Assembly: GCF_947172395.1 (NCBI RefSeq)
Contig: NC_069102.1
Span: forward strand, 7,346,442-7,410,441
Direction of reading: 5' to 3'
DNA: 64,000 bases
From: Bicyclus anynana
Lineage: Eukaryota > Arthropoda > Insecta > Lepidoptera > Nymphalidae
Shown here piece after piece: positions 20,044 through 29,964 of the stretch. The translations under genes were made by a program, and so were the position numbers. The notes below the pieces were generated by a model. The model did not search any database, was not told the origin of the DNA, and saw only the letters and a list, made by a program, of their open reading frames with translations. Every line of letters starts with the position of its first letter. The first letter of the stretch is position 1.

Positions 20044-20260
20044 ATTATGTTACGTTACGTTATGTTATATTATGTTATGCTATGTTATGCTATGTTATGC
20101 TATGCTATGCTATGTTATGTTATGTTATGTTATGTTATGTTATGTTATGTTATGTTATGTTATGTTATGTTATGTTATGTTATGTTATGTTATGTTATGT
20201 TATGTTATGTTATGTTATGTTATGTTATGTTATTTTATGTTATGTTATGTTATATTATGA
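20044..20260. repeat. (TTATG)n pentanucleotide satellite inside the BEL/Pao element
   Basis: About 40 units of TATGT/TTATG, with TATGC variants at the left part. The period of 5 makes all three plus frames open (MLCYVMLCYV-type peptides); these are artefacts. Confidence 0.97.
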
Positions 20261-20455
20261 GTGTCTACTTATTAAATACCTACTCCTAGCCACCCCTCCA
20301 GCTCAATAAACTAATTATGATTGCATTGAGTCGGTAAAGGGCACGAACGGACCACCGGACGAGTATAAGTACGCCCAGACGTTTTCACATTCGCCACACG
20401 AGTGACGCCGTCCTTCAAAGAGAACACTTTCCCTACTATCTGTCTGTCAGTCAAA

Positions 20456-23356
20456 CTAACGCGTGTATCGACTACAGGTGCAGGGAGTGAATTTAATGGA
20501 GCGGTATAAAAAGTTACGACTTGGCGTAAGTGCCAAAGGCTCGGACGATCCTGAGCTCAGCACGATCAGCTGGCGCGAACTAAGCAGACATCCTACTTGC
20601 GTCAAAACGGTGCAGGGCTCCTCATAAGAGAGGATTTGTAGTCCTATAACTTTAAAGAGGATGGATTTTGTTACTTTGATCATGCTCTCCAACGAACCAC
20701 TGAAGTGTGGAGAGTTAGAACAAATAAACATCCATTTTCTATTCTCTGCGCATTCTTGCTCTAACTTCGGGTAATATTTTTCATTGAGACATCTGTAGAG
20801 ATCCCGAAGGTAGGAAGCAGCGCCGCGCTTAGTTATTAGGAAACTATGCGTGCTAAATGATATAGAAACCTCAATATGAATAGATCTCGTAGTGAGACAC
20901 GTGTACAACAAAAGATAAATTTCTTTGCTGTGTGCGTCCCGTTGACGTATAGGGACGTATGAAACAGGACCTGCACAATTACAGCCTGTGAAGTTGGAGG
21001 ACTTCAACCGTGGACGCGCACGTACATCCGACCACCAACCATCAACGCGAATCAGGCCATTCTCAATGAATGGTCTTAAGCGATTAAGCGTCGGTGAAAA
21101 GTTTTTATTATTTTTATTACTAACAAATTCATCAGCATAATGCTGGATTAGCAGCGCACGAAGCATTTTATTGTCTGCGAAATTTATATCGCCCACCGTT
21201 ACTATTAAAGTACTACGACGAAACAATTTTAAAACCATATAGACGTATGCAATTATACGTAGAAGTTTACTCCACGAAGGAGTGTGAAGAGCAAGCTCGT
21301 GCAAAGCATCGTGCTTAATAGTTATACACAGAGCAAGCGCTATAACCTTTTTATCGAGCACGTCATTGATCGACTGCCACTCTAAGGTCATTAACGGCCA
21401 CTGAGATGGGTGCAGAGAGGGCCACGGGGGACCGTGGTCACTCAGAGGGTGAGAGATGAGCTTCTCCGGAGTCACACCTCTGTCAACTAAGCTCTCAGTG
21501 TCGTCGTGATGAAAGTTGTCAGGCGAGATGTTCTCGGTAATCTGAACAACACGATTAAAAGCATATGTAGCCTTGATTGGGATGTGTTCATCGTAATTTT
21601 CACGTATTGTGCGAATTAACTTCGACAAAACACCTCTTAAAAGCTCGAGACGAGCGATCGAGTATGGTGTTGTCAATGTAAAATTATTATTCGCACAGAC
21701 AAGGCTTACAGTGTTACCAGCGGGCGAACCCATGTGTAAATAAACTACGGCACCGAAGGCTGTAAGATTAGAATCTGATAGGCCTAAGAGTATGACCTCA
21801 CAGTTTTCATCTTCGCCCGCATGACTCGGTATGCGAAGTTCATTTAGGACTGGCAACTCAGCGCAAAACTGTCTCCACATCTTAGTGATGTATATCGGAG
21901 TTACAGTATCCCAATCTAGGTTTAACTGCCACATTAATTTAATTATTATTTTAGTATATACGACTGTGGGAGCAATGAAGCTCATTATGTCCCACTGACG
22001 CACACTAGTCGATAAGATGGAGCGCATAATGCATGTCGCATCTTTCGGTACATTTATTTTATAATATAAGTCATCTTCCTGTGTGAAACAACGCCAACCA
22101 ACTGTTTTATGGTGCACGGTTTTTATCACAGGAGGGTGATCTAAGACCCTGCTGGGTATAAGGATTGAAGGCAATTCTTCATATTCCCGAAAACGCCACG
22201 CTAAGGCATGGGCGTTTATTGAAGGCAACGTGGGCGCATTGCCCATGAGCACGCAAAATAAAACTCTCCACAACACTATTGGCGCCGACGGGTCGCGACG
22301 TAATGCCTGGACACCCTCGGGGACCAGTAGATGCGGAGACGCATAGACACCTAGTGAGGCATCCATTTGGTCAGGGACACCGAAACTTTCAACAGAAAGC
22401 GGGATACCTGCCAGGTGTGGTAGACCAGACGTATGTACCACAACCGTGGGTAATTTATCTGTCACTTCATTATTAACAAGCGACGAGATAACACGAATAT
22501 TATTTTTAATGTTCCCGACAACCTGAGAACAATGTTTTAATTTAAATCTATCGAGCGGCGTAGCGCCGATATTATAACCTACGCTCGAAGTGCTAAGTGC
22601 TACGTCGTTTCGCTCGCCCGCTACGAAAGGAGGCGGGGCTTGCCGCGAGATCGTAGCAGCGCGCGGCGTGTGCGCGCGTGACGTCACCACAGTCGAGCTC
22701 GAGAGCTCACGAGTGCTGTCCCCGGTTCGATTCCCCGTTGTTACAAAATGTAGTTTTTTATTATGTTTTAGACCACAAAAGCAATGGGGAGGAGCCTGGC
22801 ACTGACTGACCTTATGCTTAATAGAAAAGCAGTTCACGCAAGCATTCTTTCTTTTAACGCACTTAAGTCGTTTTTGAGGGGTTATTAATTTATTAAATGC
22901 ATCACATTCATTAATATGTGTATGTGTAATATTTTTACATAAACATTTATTTACAGGCTTATCAACTGTGTTTACATAAGCTTGATATTTCTGCACACTA
23001 TCAGGAGAAGAAGTGTAGGTATCTGAACATATTGTATTTGTTATTTTAATTTTATTATATAAAGTTTCAAAAGTATATAAACACTTATTATCCTGAAGTG
23101 CATTTGAGTCTAAACTCAATAAGCAGGTGTTATGTTCGTCAACTAATGACTTAAATTTATCTCGCAATGAGTCTATTTGAAACGATTGGTCTAGAAAGTG
23201 TTCCCTTTTCTCGACGTTCGTGAAAACCTCAGGGTCTCGCGACAAATCATAAATATTTTGCACGAAATTAAATAAGGCCTCACGCTTAGCAAGCAAGAGA
23301 GATAATTTGATATGCATCGTGATAATTACATGCGTATCACAAGTACCAAAAAGCAA
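20456..23356 (-). CDS. Truncated gag-pol polyprotein of BEL/Pao type, 966 aa, RT core deleted
   Basis: One uninterrupted frame. Residues about 20-105: helical gag N-terminus. About 137-205: cysteine-rich gag region with a zinc-knuckle-like CVNCFSIKHKVSQC and LKHNKKLH. About 300-395: aspartic-protease-associated region (KLPTVVVHTSGLPHL, MDASLGVY, AWRFREYEELP). The usual reverse transcriptase with its YxDD motif should follow but is absent; the chain jumps at about 400. About 405-515: the A17/connection segment (RSILSTSVRQWDIMSFIAP, LDWDTVTP). About 522-590: a shortened RNase H-like segment (LSDSNLTAFGAVVY, ARLELL). About 615-660: ESLVDRG, HGPPWPSLHPSQWP. About 760-955: an eroded integrase, with GCNCAGP where a VDYAGP-like catalytic Asp is expected, PHFSGSLESMIK, and EPLALTPSRNFL. 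Several losses all keep frame. RT and integrase should be inactive; gag may still be made. The ATG chosen is the first in frame and gives no strong start evidence. Confidence 0.85.
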   Translation of the reverse strand: MLFGTCDTHVIITMHIKLSLLLAKREALFNFVQNIYDLSRDPEVFTNVEKREHFLDQSFQIDSLRDKFKSLVDEHNTCLLSLDSNALQDNKCLYTFETLYNKIKITNTICSDTYTSSPDSVQKYQAYVNTVDKPVNKCLCKNITHTHINECDAFNKLITPQKRLKCVKRKNACVNCFSIKHKVSQCQAPPHCFCGLKHNKKLHFVTTGNRTGDSTRELSSSTVVTSRAHTPRAATISRQAPPPFVAGERNDVALSTSSVGYNIGATPLDRFKLKHCSQVVGNIKNNIRVISSLVNNEVTDKLPTVVVHTSGLPHLAGIPLSVESFGVPDQMDASLGVYASPHLLVPEGVQALRRDPSAPIVLWRVLFCVLMGNAPTLPSINAHALAWRFREYEELPSILIPSRVLDHPPVIKTVHHKTVGWRCFTQEDDLYYKINVPKDATCIMRSILSTSVRQWDIMSFIAPTVVYTKIIIKLMWQLNLDWDTVTPIYITKMWRQFCAELPVLNELRIPSHAGEDENCEVILLGLSDSNLTAFGAVVYLHMGSPAGNTVSLVCANNNFTLTTPYSIARLELLRGVLSKLIRTIRENYDEHIPIKATYAFNRVVQITENISPDNFHHDDTESLVDRGVTPEKLISHPLSDHGPPWPSLHPSQWPLMTLEWQSINDVLDKKVIALALCITIKHDALHELALHTPSWSKLLRIIAYVYMVLKLFRRSTLIVTVGDINFADNKMLRALLIQHYADEFVSNKNNKNFSPTLNRLRPFIENGLIRVDGWWSDVRARPRLKSSNFTGCNCAGPVSYVPIRQRDAHSKEIYLLLYTCLTTRSIHIEVSISFSTHSFLITKRGAASYLRDLYRCLNEKYYPKLEQECAENRKWMFICSNSPHFSGSLESMIKVTKSILFKVIGLQILSYEEPCTVLTQVGCLLSSRQLIVLSSGSSEPLALTPSRNFLYRSIKFTPCTCSRYTR

Positions 23357-24447
23357 CTATAATAATTATGTCATAATTCGAGTTAAAGTAAAACCCGAAC
23401 AAATATTTATGTAGGTATGTACGTCGTATGTTATAGTATTCTGTCGTATAATATCGCATAGAATATTATAACCGACCGCAAATAATTAATAAATATGTTT
23501 TATTTTTCAAACGCGGGTAGTTGGTAAATTTTACTTCGCGTATTGTAAATGCACGCGCAGCTAGCTGCTTCGTTGATAATTAGGTCAAGTAAAACCCAAA
23601 CGATTACAATAGGTATACACGTCGCGTACTTAATGGCGCGCGGTATATCTAGTGAAGGTGGCTACAGTATTTTGTCGTATAATACCGCATAAAATACTCA
23701 ACCGATCGAAATCTAATATCATGATTCGAACTAACAAGTGAAACCCGAATAGGTCGAAATAGATTGCGCGTCGCGTATCGTCGATGGTTGTATAAACGGC
23801 TACAGTAATCTGCCTTGTATATCGTATAGAATGCTGTTCCGTTTTACTTCCACTTATAGATAAAAGCGACGTATGCGGCGATTTGTTTTAAATTATGTTA
23901 TTTTTTTATAAATACACAATATTTATTGAAAATATATACAAATAAGCGTAGGTATCTATTCTGCTAGCCGGGGAGATCAGATAACTCAGTTATATATGAT
24001 TCTATGCCGATCTAAACAAGAAAATGATGACAAAATAACTTATTTGTTTTTATATAAATAAATACAGAATATGTATTGAAAATATATATATAAATAAGCG
24101 TAGGTATCCTATTCTAGCCAACTGGGGAGTTCAGATAACCAAGTTATATGTGAATCTATACCAGTATAGGACAAGAAAAGAATGACGCAATAACTTATTT
24201 GTTTTATTAAATTTATATTATGTGTTGTTACGAACAATTAACGTTAATTCCACGTATTAGAGCCTTTAATCTCGTATTCTAATAAGGGATTAGTTGTTAA
24301 TATAGTTAATAACTTGTGTGTGTGAGTGTGACCAAACCGGTAGGTTATACCTATAATTTTTATTTTATGGTAAGGAACCAATAAATATCCGACTTGTATG
24401 GAACATTTATGTGGTGAATCCGATTCGAAAGGAACCACTTATGTGGT
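23357..24447 (-). other. BEL/Pao leader with two sets of diverged tandem repeats
   Basis: The region between the primer site and the ORF. 23370-23840 holds about three units with GTCGTATAATATCGCATAGA-like and AAACCCGAA-like blocks. 23900-24205 holds two units of about 150 bp (ATAAGCGTAGGTATC, GGGGAGATCAGATAAC, AATAACTTATTTGTTTT). No ORF. It could be packaging or promoter DNA of the element. Confidence 0.7.
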
Positions 24448-24449
24448 AA

Positions 24450-24467
24450 ATCCGGCTCGAAGGACCA
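24450..24467 (-). other. Primer-binding site, tRNA-Tyr type
   Basis: Plus strand ATCCGGCTCGAAGGACCA is the 3' end of animal tRNA-Tyr with CCA, so the minus (RNA-sense) strand TGGTCCTTCGAGCCGGAT would pair with it. It lies four bases inside the 5' LTR. A degraded second copy (GATTCGAAAGGAACCA, 24422-24437) sits 30 bp further in. tRNA identity is from memory of tRNA-Tyr sequences. Confidence 0.8.
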
Positions 24468-24471
24468 CTTA

Positions 24472-25012
24472 TGATGACGCCAACGTATGCTTCGAAAGTG
24501 GACTGTATTTGGGATTTAAGATGTGATATGGCAGGACTCGGACAGGAACCAGACGGGAATAATAAGGCACATACCTTTGATATCCACTCGCGTTCCCAGC
24601 CGACTTCGAGAAGATGACCGGCCGACCACTGGTTTATGAGACGTCACCATATATATGATTGCTCGAGGAATACAGCAATTAAGAAACCCCGAGACAAATG
24701 GAAAGTACAGTTTAGGCACACATTTACACTTTTATATAATGTTAACACTGAAAGGATGGCTTATAGCATCACCATCCCGAGATGCACTTCGCGTTCACAC
24801 GTGGCATACTCGATAGTACTTAACGGCTTATATCATCACCGCGGTAGGTTTCGTACTGTCCGCGCGGGCATAGTGTCCACGCAGTGTTGCTAGCCACAAT
24901 ATGGTGTGGCCAGTATATATTGTGCCTTATTTTAAGGTAAGGTTAGAGACTACAGGTTTAATGGTTTAGGAACAGGTAAGGTATAATGAGGTATTAAACG
25001 CTGGCGTAACCA
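24472..25012 (-). repeat. 5' LTR of the BEL/Pao element (541 bp)
   Basis: Identical to 19372-19912. As the upstream LTR for minus-strand transcription it should hold the promoter; no unambiguous TATA or initiator was assigned. Confidence 0.95.
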
Positions 25013-25017
25013 ATAAT
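25013..25017. repeat. Target-site duplication ATAAT, right
   Basis: Matches 19367-19371. Confidence 0.9.
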
Positions 25018-25109
25018 GATTATATAATTTGTGTATTATGGTTTATGTATTAGTGTGTAGTTATTTGTATGTATGTATAATGTACATTATTATTACGTAC
25101 ACACCACCT

Positions 25110-25275
25110 ACAGTTATCTTAATAAGTTCCTAAGCCTAAAGTTGCCTGGAAGAGATCGCTACTAAGCGATAAGGCCGCTTTTTGTATTCTACTTTTTCTT
25201 GTTTCCGTTTTGCTTGTTTTTTTTTATTTTTTGTGGTGTACAAATAAAGAGTATTAAATAAATAAATAAAAAATA
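25110..25275 (+). mobile_element. Non-LTR retrotransposon 3' UTR and tail
   Basis: CCTGGAAGAGATCGCTACTA, AGCGATAAGGCCGC with a small hairpin (ATCGCT/AGCGAT), then GTGGTGTACAAATAAAGAGT and an (AAAT)n tail. I know this pattern from insect LINE 3' ends, but the clade cannot be fixed from the UTR alone. No ORF precedes it because the BEL element lies just upstream. Confidence 0.6.
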
Positions 25276-26505
25276 CGCTTGAGGCAGATGGTAGAGAGCC
25301 TTATTTTAATCTTGAGCTTGGCAAGAATTGATTTGTTGTTTTTGATGGCAAGGCTGTTATATCTAACAGGCGGAATAATGTAAAGTGTTCCCGAGATGTA
25401 CTCGCACTCCTAGTTCGAGTTAACGAAGCATAAGCTCTTAGTTAAGAGGGTGATAATTTTACAAGTTCGTGCTCTAGTGCCCATTTTGTGTGACCTAGAG
25501 CAGAAGAATGTTCTTGTGTTTATAATTTTACTGAAGAGAAAACCCTACTTATATGACAATGTCTTACTTATAATAGAGAACAGTTAACAGTTAAAATGTA
25601 TAAGTCTTTAGTTTTTCATTAATTGTGTCGCGGCCATGGAATCGACCAGATTAAAAAGTGTGTTAATTAATTTCCGTTATTAAGCCAAACAAAAAAGTGT
25701 AAAAACACCTATACATTCATTATTAAAAAAAATAATCATCTTCCGTCAAGCAAAAATATTTCAGCCTATATACCTGTTGAACATCTATATCTGTTGAAAG
25801 TTATATAACTGTATTATCACTAGCAACAATACCCTTCTGATTAATGAAAGAAATACTTAATAAACTAAAATCACACTAATATTATAAAGGCGATGTTTAG
25901 TCAAAGGGGTCTTTAACCCTACAAACAACGTTCACAAGTGTGTGACTCCACTAAGGGTCATCCGTAGCTATTCTAGGGTCTTATTTGGGTTACAGTTCGA
26001 TTAATTCAAGACAACTTAATTAACAAAGTTGTCTTGACAAATATTGTGAATCATAACCTTTGTTCGACATTGGTTTTCTTATTTTATAAATCCACTTTTG
26101 AAGCTTCTGCTACAAGTATACTATTTTTATTACAATCTACAAAACCCATTACATGCGCGTGTTACTCGCACTCAAGCAATTTACTTACATTTCCCATTCG
26201 CAGAGGTGAAAATGAAATCCACTTTCATATATTGATACGTTCGCAAAATGGTTTTCTTCGCAATAAATCATAAAAGAAGAATTTATTGTTTTGTTTGTGA
26301 TTCTTACGAACAAAAAATATTTCACTCCCGGTTTTTTGGTGAGGAGTATTAACATATTATTTGTTTTCGAGCTTTGTCACGTAAAAAGACAAAATCGTTG
26401 AACTAATTCCAATGGAAAAGCCTTAAACTGTGGCCACGAAAACAGAGATTCAGTGATGTTCAAATATTGCTTGTTTATAAATAGTAATTAAAATGTATCC
26501 ATTTA
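25276..26505. other. No gene seen
   Basis: AT-rich. 25868-25900 (TCACACTAATATTATAAAGG, CGATG) looks like a Helitron 5' end with no matching 3' end. The 79-codon ORF at 26034-26273 has no recognisable domain. Confidence 0.4.
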
Positions 26506-26823
26506 GACGGCCTCCGTGGCGCAGTGGTATGCGCGGTGGATTTACAAAACGGAGGTCCTGGGTTTGATCTCCGGCTGGGCAGATTGAGGTTTTCTTAAAT
26601 GTTCCAGGTCTGGCTGGTGGGGCTTCGGCCGTGGCTAGTTACCACCCTACCAACAAATACGTACCGCCAAGCGATTTAACGTTACGGTACGCTGTCGTGT
26701 AGAAATCGAAAGGAGTGTGAATTCCATCCTACTCCTAACAAGTTAGCCTGCTTCAATCTTAGATTGCATCATCACTTACCATCAGGTAAGATTGTAGTCA
26801 AGGGCTAACTTGTAGAAAAAAAT
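26506..26823 (+). mobile_element. SINE-2, full length
   Basis: Head GACGGCCTCCGTGGCGCAGT, B box GGGTTTGATCTCC, GTCTGGCTGGTGGGGCTTCG, TACCGCCAAGCGATTTAACG, then the tail hairpin (ACAAGTTAGCC with GGGCTAACTTGT) and poly-A. The plus-strand reference copy. Confidence 0.9.
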
Positions 26824-27497
26824 CCAATCTTCAAGGTTTCTCTGTCAAGAGCGCAGGGACAAAGAAGAAGAACTTGGTTTTAGATAATTATTCTGAAATG
26901 ATGCAAGCAAAAAAGAAGAATCTTTGCTGTGTTTGATGTAGGGTCTTATCGGACCAAGACGCATTTGGAACCCTTAAAACTTATGACGGAGAAATAAGAA
27001 AATGTCAAAGATAAATTCTGGTAAGTCAACGGTGTTGAAAGTGTAAATTTCTTCATTATACTCAAAGCTACCACGTCCCATCTTACGTCCACGCTTCTAT
27101 CAGATAAGTTTGAAGGTCAAGCGTAGGCTTACGAAAAATCTTTGTTTAGATAAGAAAAGGTTGCTTCCTGATTAAAAATTCACAGGTTGTAGAGAAACTC
27201 TTAAATCAAGATTACCTCGTGCTCTCTTCGCTACGAGTAGCTACGTTATTTTGTGCGAACAATTTGTCTAAACAAATTGCAATAAAGTCTAAAATAGAAA
27301 TAAATATATCAAGAAAGTGGGCGGATCTTATATCTAGATACTAGATGGTACAGGAAATGCTTAATGCTCACTCTAATGTTCATCTCCCTCGTCGTTTTAG
27401 GGTTTTGTACTTTAGGGTTTTATAGAGGAAAAATGAAGCCATCGATTTTCAATCGAAATCTATGTCTATTATTTACTTTAATTTTATAAAAATTCAA
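26824..27497. other. No gene seen
   Basis: 27395-27430 (TTTTAGGGTTTTGTACTTTA) resembles 53665-53690 and may be the end of an unclassified transposon. Otherwise nothing. Confidence 0.35.
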
Positions 27498-27697
27498 TCT
27501 ATACCAATATTTTAAAGCTGAAGAGTTTGTTTGTTTGTTTGATTGAATGCACTAATCTAAGGAACTACTGGTCCGATTTGAAAAATTCTTTCAGTGTTAG
27601 ATAGCCCATTTATAGAGAAAGGCTATATACTATATATTATCCCCGTACTCCTACGGGAACTAGAACCATGCGGGTAAAACCGCGCGGCGTCAGCTAG
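27498..27697 (+). mobile_element. Non-autonomous Helitron, intact ends
   Basis: A|TC (TCTATACCAATATTTTAAAG) to GCGGCGTCAGCTAG|T. The GC-rich palindrome ACCGCGCGGC just before the end is the expected 3' hairpin. 200 bp, non-coding. Confidence 0.8.
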
Positions 27698-27736
27698 TTT
27701 TGAATAAAATAGATACACAGCTATTCACATGAACAT

Positions 27737-27785
27737 TTTTATTGAAATTAAAATGGTTTTCATAACCATTTTAATTTCAATAAAA
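27737..27785. repeat. Perfect 22-bp hairpin
   Basis: TTTTATTGAAATTAAAATGG (arm 27737-27758) is repeated as an exact reverse complement at 27764-27785 with a five-base loop. Confidence 0.9.
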
Positions 27786-27973
27786 TTTTCGCTTGTATAA
27801 AAGGGTCAATAAAATACGAGTGAATTTTATATAAAGAACGAAGTGAGTTTTATAATAGATTCACGAGTATTTAAATACCAAGTTATGTACCATTTCACTC
27901 TCTTCAAAATAAATAGTAGGTATAGTACAGTCCTACACGCAATAGCGTGCATAATGTTTTTTTTTAAGCTGTA

Positions 27974-28117
27974 CTAGCGGACGCCCGCGACTTCGTCCGC
28001 GTTAAACTCGATGTAAACTTTCAACTTCCCCTATCCTAGCCCTACTCATTTGAGCCTATTCATTACAAACAAACAAACATACAAACAAAGTTTTCCTCTT
28101 TATAATATTAGTATAGA
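27974..28117 (-). mobile_element. Non-autonomous Helitron, short
   Basis: Minus strand TCTATACTAATATTATAAAG to ACGCGGACGAAGTCGCGGG, CGTCCGCTAG; flanked by A and T. Belongs to the GTCCGCTAG subfamily. Confidence 0.75.
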
Positions 28118-28215
28118 TATGCTTACGCTTGACCACAATCAAGCCTGATGGAAAGCACTGATGACTTCTATGATGAAGCGCGCTTGCCTAGAAGATGCCT
28201 ATTCACTCTTTATAA
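28118..28215 (-). mobile_element. CR1/Jockey-like LINE 3' end
   Basis: AGCCTGATGGAAAGCACTGA, GCGCGCTTGCCTAGAAGATG and CCTATTCACTCTT match 18130-18215. Only the 3' UTR and last few codons are left. Confidence 0.65.
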
Positions 28216-28299
28216 CTGGGGTAGGCAGTATACTTGAAAATTGTACAAAGTTCAAAATTCCTTCTTCAATACGGGGCCTGTAGTCAAGTGGCACGTCGA

Positions 28300-28440
28300 T
28301 TCTCTTTCTACAAACGCTAACGCTTCGAGAACTAACAAAATGTATGGGAATGACAGATCCGCTGGACTTGATCACGTGGCCTGTCCATAGTGAATGTCAT
28401 TCCCATACATTTTTTAATTTACGGAGCGTTGTAGAAAATG
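28300..28440. mobile_element. Small inverted-repeat MITE
   Basis: TTCTACAAACGCT...AAAATGTATGGGAATGACA on the left pairs with TGTCATTCCCATACATTTTT...AGCGTTGTAGAA on the right. About 140 bp; superfamily unknown. Confidence 0.65.
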
Positions 28441-28546
28441 TAAACACAGATTCGTATAATGAGTCCTCCGGGTAGGAAGTGCTTTATCGCATCTATAAAG
28501 TGCACGCCACTGAGTGCACGTATCGTTATCAAGCTCGAGTCGAGTC

Positions 28547-28822
28547 GAGCTCGAGTCTCCTCTCAGAATGAGAGGGGTTAGGCCAATAGTCCACCACGCT
28601 GGCCCAATGCGGATTGGCAGACTTCACACACGCAGAGAATTAAGAAATTCTCTGCTGTGCAGGTTTCCTCACGATGTTTTCCTTGACCGTTTGAGACACG
28701 TGATATTTAATTTCTTAAAATGCACACAACTGAAAAGTTGGAGGTGCATGCCCTGGACCGGATTCGAACCCACACCCTCCGGAACCGGAGGCAGAGGGTA
28801 TATCCACTGGGCTATCACGGCT
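28547..28822 (-). mobile_element. SINE-1
   Basis: Minus strand A box TAGCCCAGTGG, B box GGGTTCGAATCC and full body. The 3' end stops at the GAGACTCGAGCTCGA segment, where CGAGT units are duplicated, and the (GAT)n tail is missing. Confidence 0.8.
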
Positions 28823-29169
28823 AAACACGTATACTAATATATAATCTGTATCCACTTGTACATGCAAACGATAGCGTGGGCTTGATCACAGAGTTTGATA
28901 GTAAAGCTTATTTGAAAGCTTTGAGTCATTAATAACCAAATAGAAGCGAAATGATCAATTATTTTGCGTTGTAGCTGCATTAATGCATAATGGAACCGAA
29001 ATTTCTAGATTTAATGCAAAATTTCAAACGCCATTTCGGAGGTGCTGTACCAATATTTCGTTACTAACTTTGCCCCGTGGTTAGACTCGTCGTAGAAAAG
29101 GTGCGCAGAATAGGTTGCGCACAAAAAACGTAACGGTATTATTCAGTCATCGAATTTTACTGCCCATAC
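28823..29169. other. No gene seen
   Basis: Nothing recognised. A GTGCGCAGAATAGGTTGCGCAC hairpin-like motif in two halves lies at 29101-29122. Confidence 0.4.
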
Positions 29170-29354
29170 TTTTAAAAAATTAAATATCAAACGGTGAAGG
29201 AAAAACATCGTGAGGAAACCTGCAAACCTGCGTGTGTGAAGTCTGCCAATCCGCATTGGGCCAGCGTGGTGGACTATTGGCCTAACCCCTCTCATTCTTC
29301 GAGAGGAGACTCGAACTCAGCAGTGAGCCGAATATGGGTTGATAATGATGATTT
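29170..29354 (+). mobile_element. SINE-1, 5'-truncated
   Basis: Starts in the body (ACGGTGAAGGAAAAACATCG), then GTGTGAAGTCTGCCAATCCG and GGGTTGATAATGATGATT. A 25-bp central block present in other copies is deleted. Confidence 0.75.
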
Positions 29355-29831
29355 CTTTCATACCAGGGGCTATACCTATATGGAAAATTGATTCTTAATT
29401 AAGGAGTAAACTCTAATAAGCTCCAAAAATTAAATTAATGAATACTTGAAATAGTCTATTAAATCTTACCTAGTGTTTGATATGTCAAACGCGAAAATAT
29501 TGTTTTCAATTCGACTAGCAATTCATTAGACCATTAATAGCTCTATGGTTAGACAGTCAAGCCGAGAGGTTCTGGATTCGATCACCACCTGCAGGACACA
29601 CCCAAAAACCTCCTACTACTCTTCGCTGAACTGACGACGAAAGAGAATTAGTCGTGTTTAAACAAACAATCGTTAACAGTCTATTTTATTTAACAGCCCA
29701 CATATTACAGGGTCTGGCCTTTAAAAGCCTCATTGGCCAACCATTGAACAAACGAGATAGTTAGAAAAAACAGATACTTACATATTCACGTGTTCACAAT
29801 CTCTATAATATGTAGAATTGTTATACGTGAG
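29355..29831. other. No gene; possible worn tRNA-derived head
   Basis: 29545-29600 (AATAGCTCTATGGTTAGAC, GGTTCTGGATTCGATC) looks like a decayed SINE head of the SINE-3 type. Confidence 0.35.
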
Positions 29832-29955
29832 ACGTGATAGCCCAGTTGATATAACCTATACCTTCGATTCCGGAGGGTATAGGTTCGAATCCTGTCCGGG
29901 GCATGCACCTCCAACTGCATCGTGAGAAAACCTACATTCTTCAGAATTTTAAAAA
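29832..29955 (+). mobile_element. SINE-1 head with internal deletion
   Basis: GACGTGATAGCCCAGTTG, GGTTCGAATCC and GGGGCATGCACCTCCAACT, then a direct jump to ATCGTGAGAAAACC. About 70 bp is lost. Confidence 0.7.
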
Positions 29956-29964
29956 ACAAAACCA

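Larger units (their letters stand above)
19372..25012 (-). mobile_element. Complete young BEL/Pao LTR retrotransposon derivative, 5.64 kb
   Basis: Whole element: two 541-bp LTRs (19372-19912 and 24472-25012) that I compared line by line and found identical, both TG...CA, flanked by ATAAT duplications. It is read from the minus strand: the right LTR is the 5' LTR, followed by a primer-binding site matching the tRNA-Tyr 3' end (24450-24467), a 1.1-kb repetitive leader, a 966-codon gag-pol ORF (23356-20456), a TTATG satellite, and a polypurine tract next to the left LTR. The internal region is only 4.56 kb, shorter than needed for full gag-pol, and the reverse transcriptase core is missing. Identical LTRs mean a very recent insertion, which must have used enzymes supplied in trans. 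Confidence 0.93.

Noticed and set aside
20017..20309. Three overlapping plus-strand ORFs of MLCYVMLCYV type
   Set aside because: They are translations of the TTATG satellite; a period of 5 opens all frames.
22279..22805. Plus-strand ORFs opposite the gag-pol frame
   Set aside because: Shadows of the minus-strand coding region.
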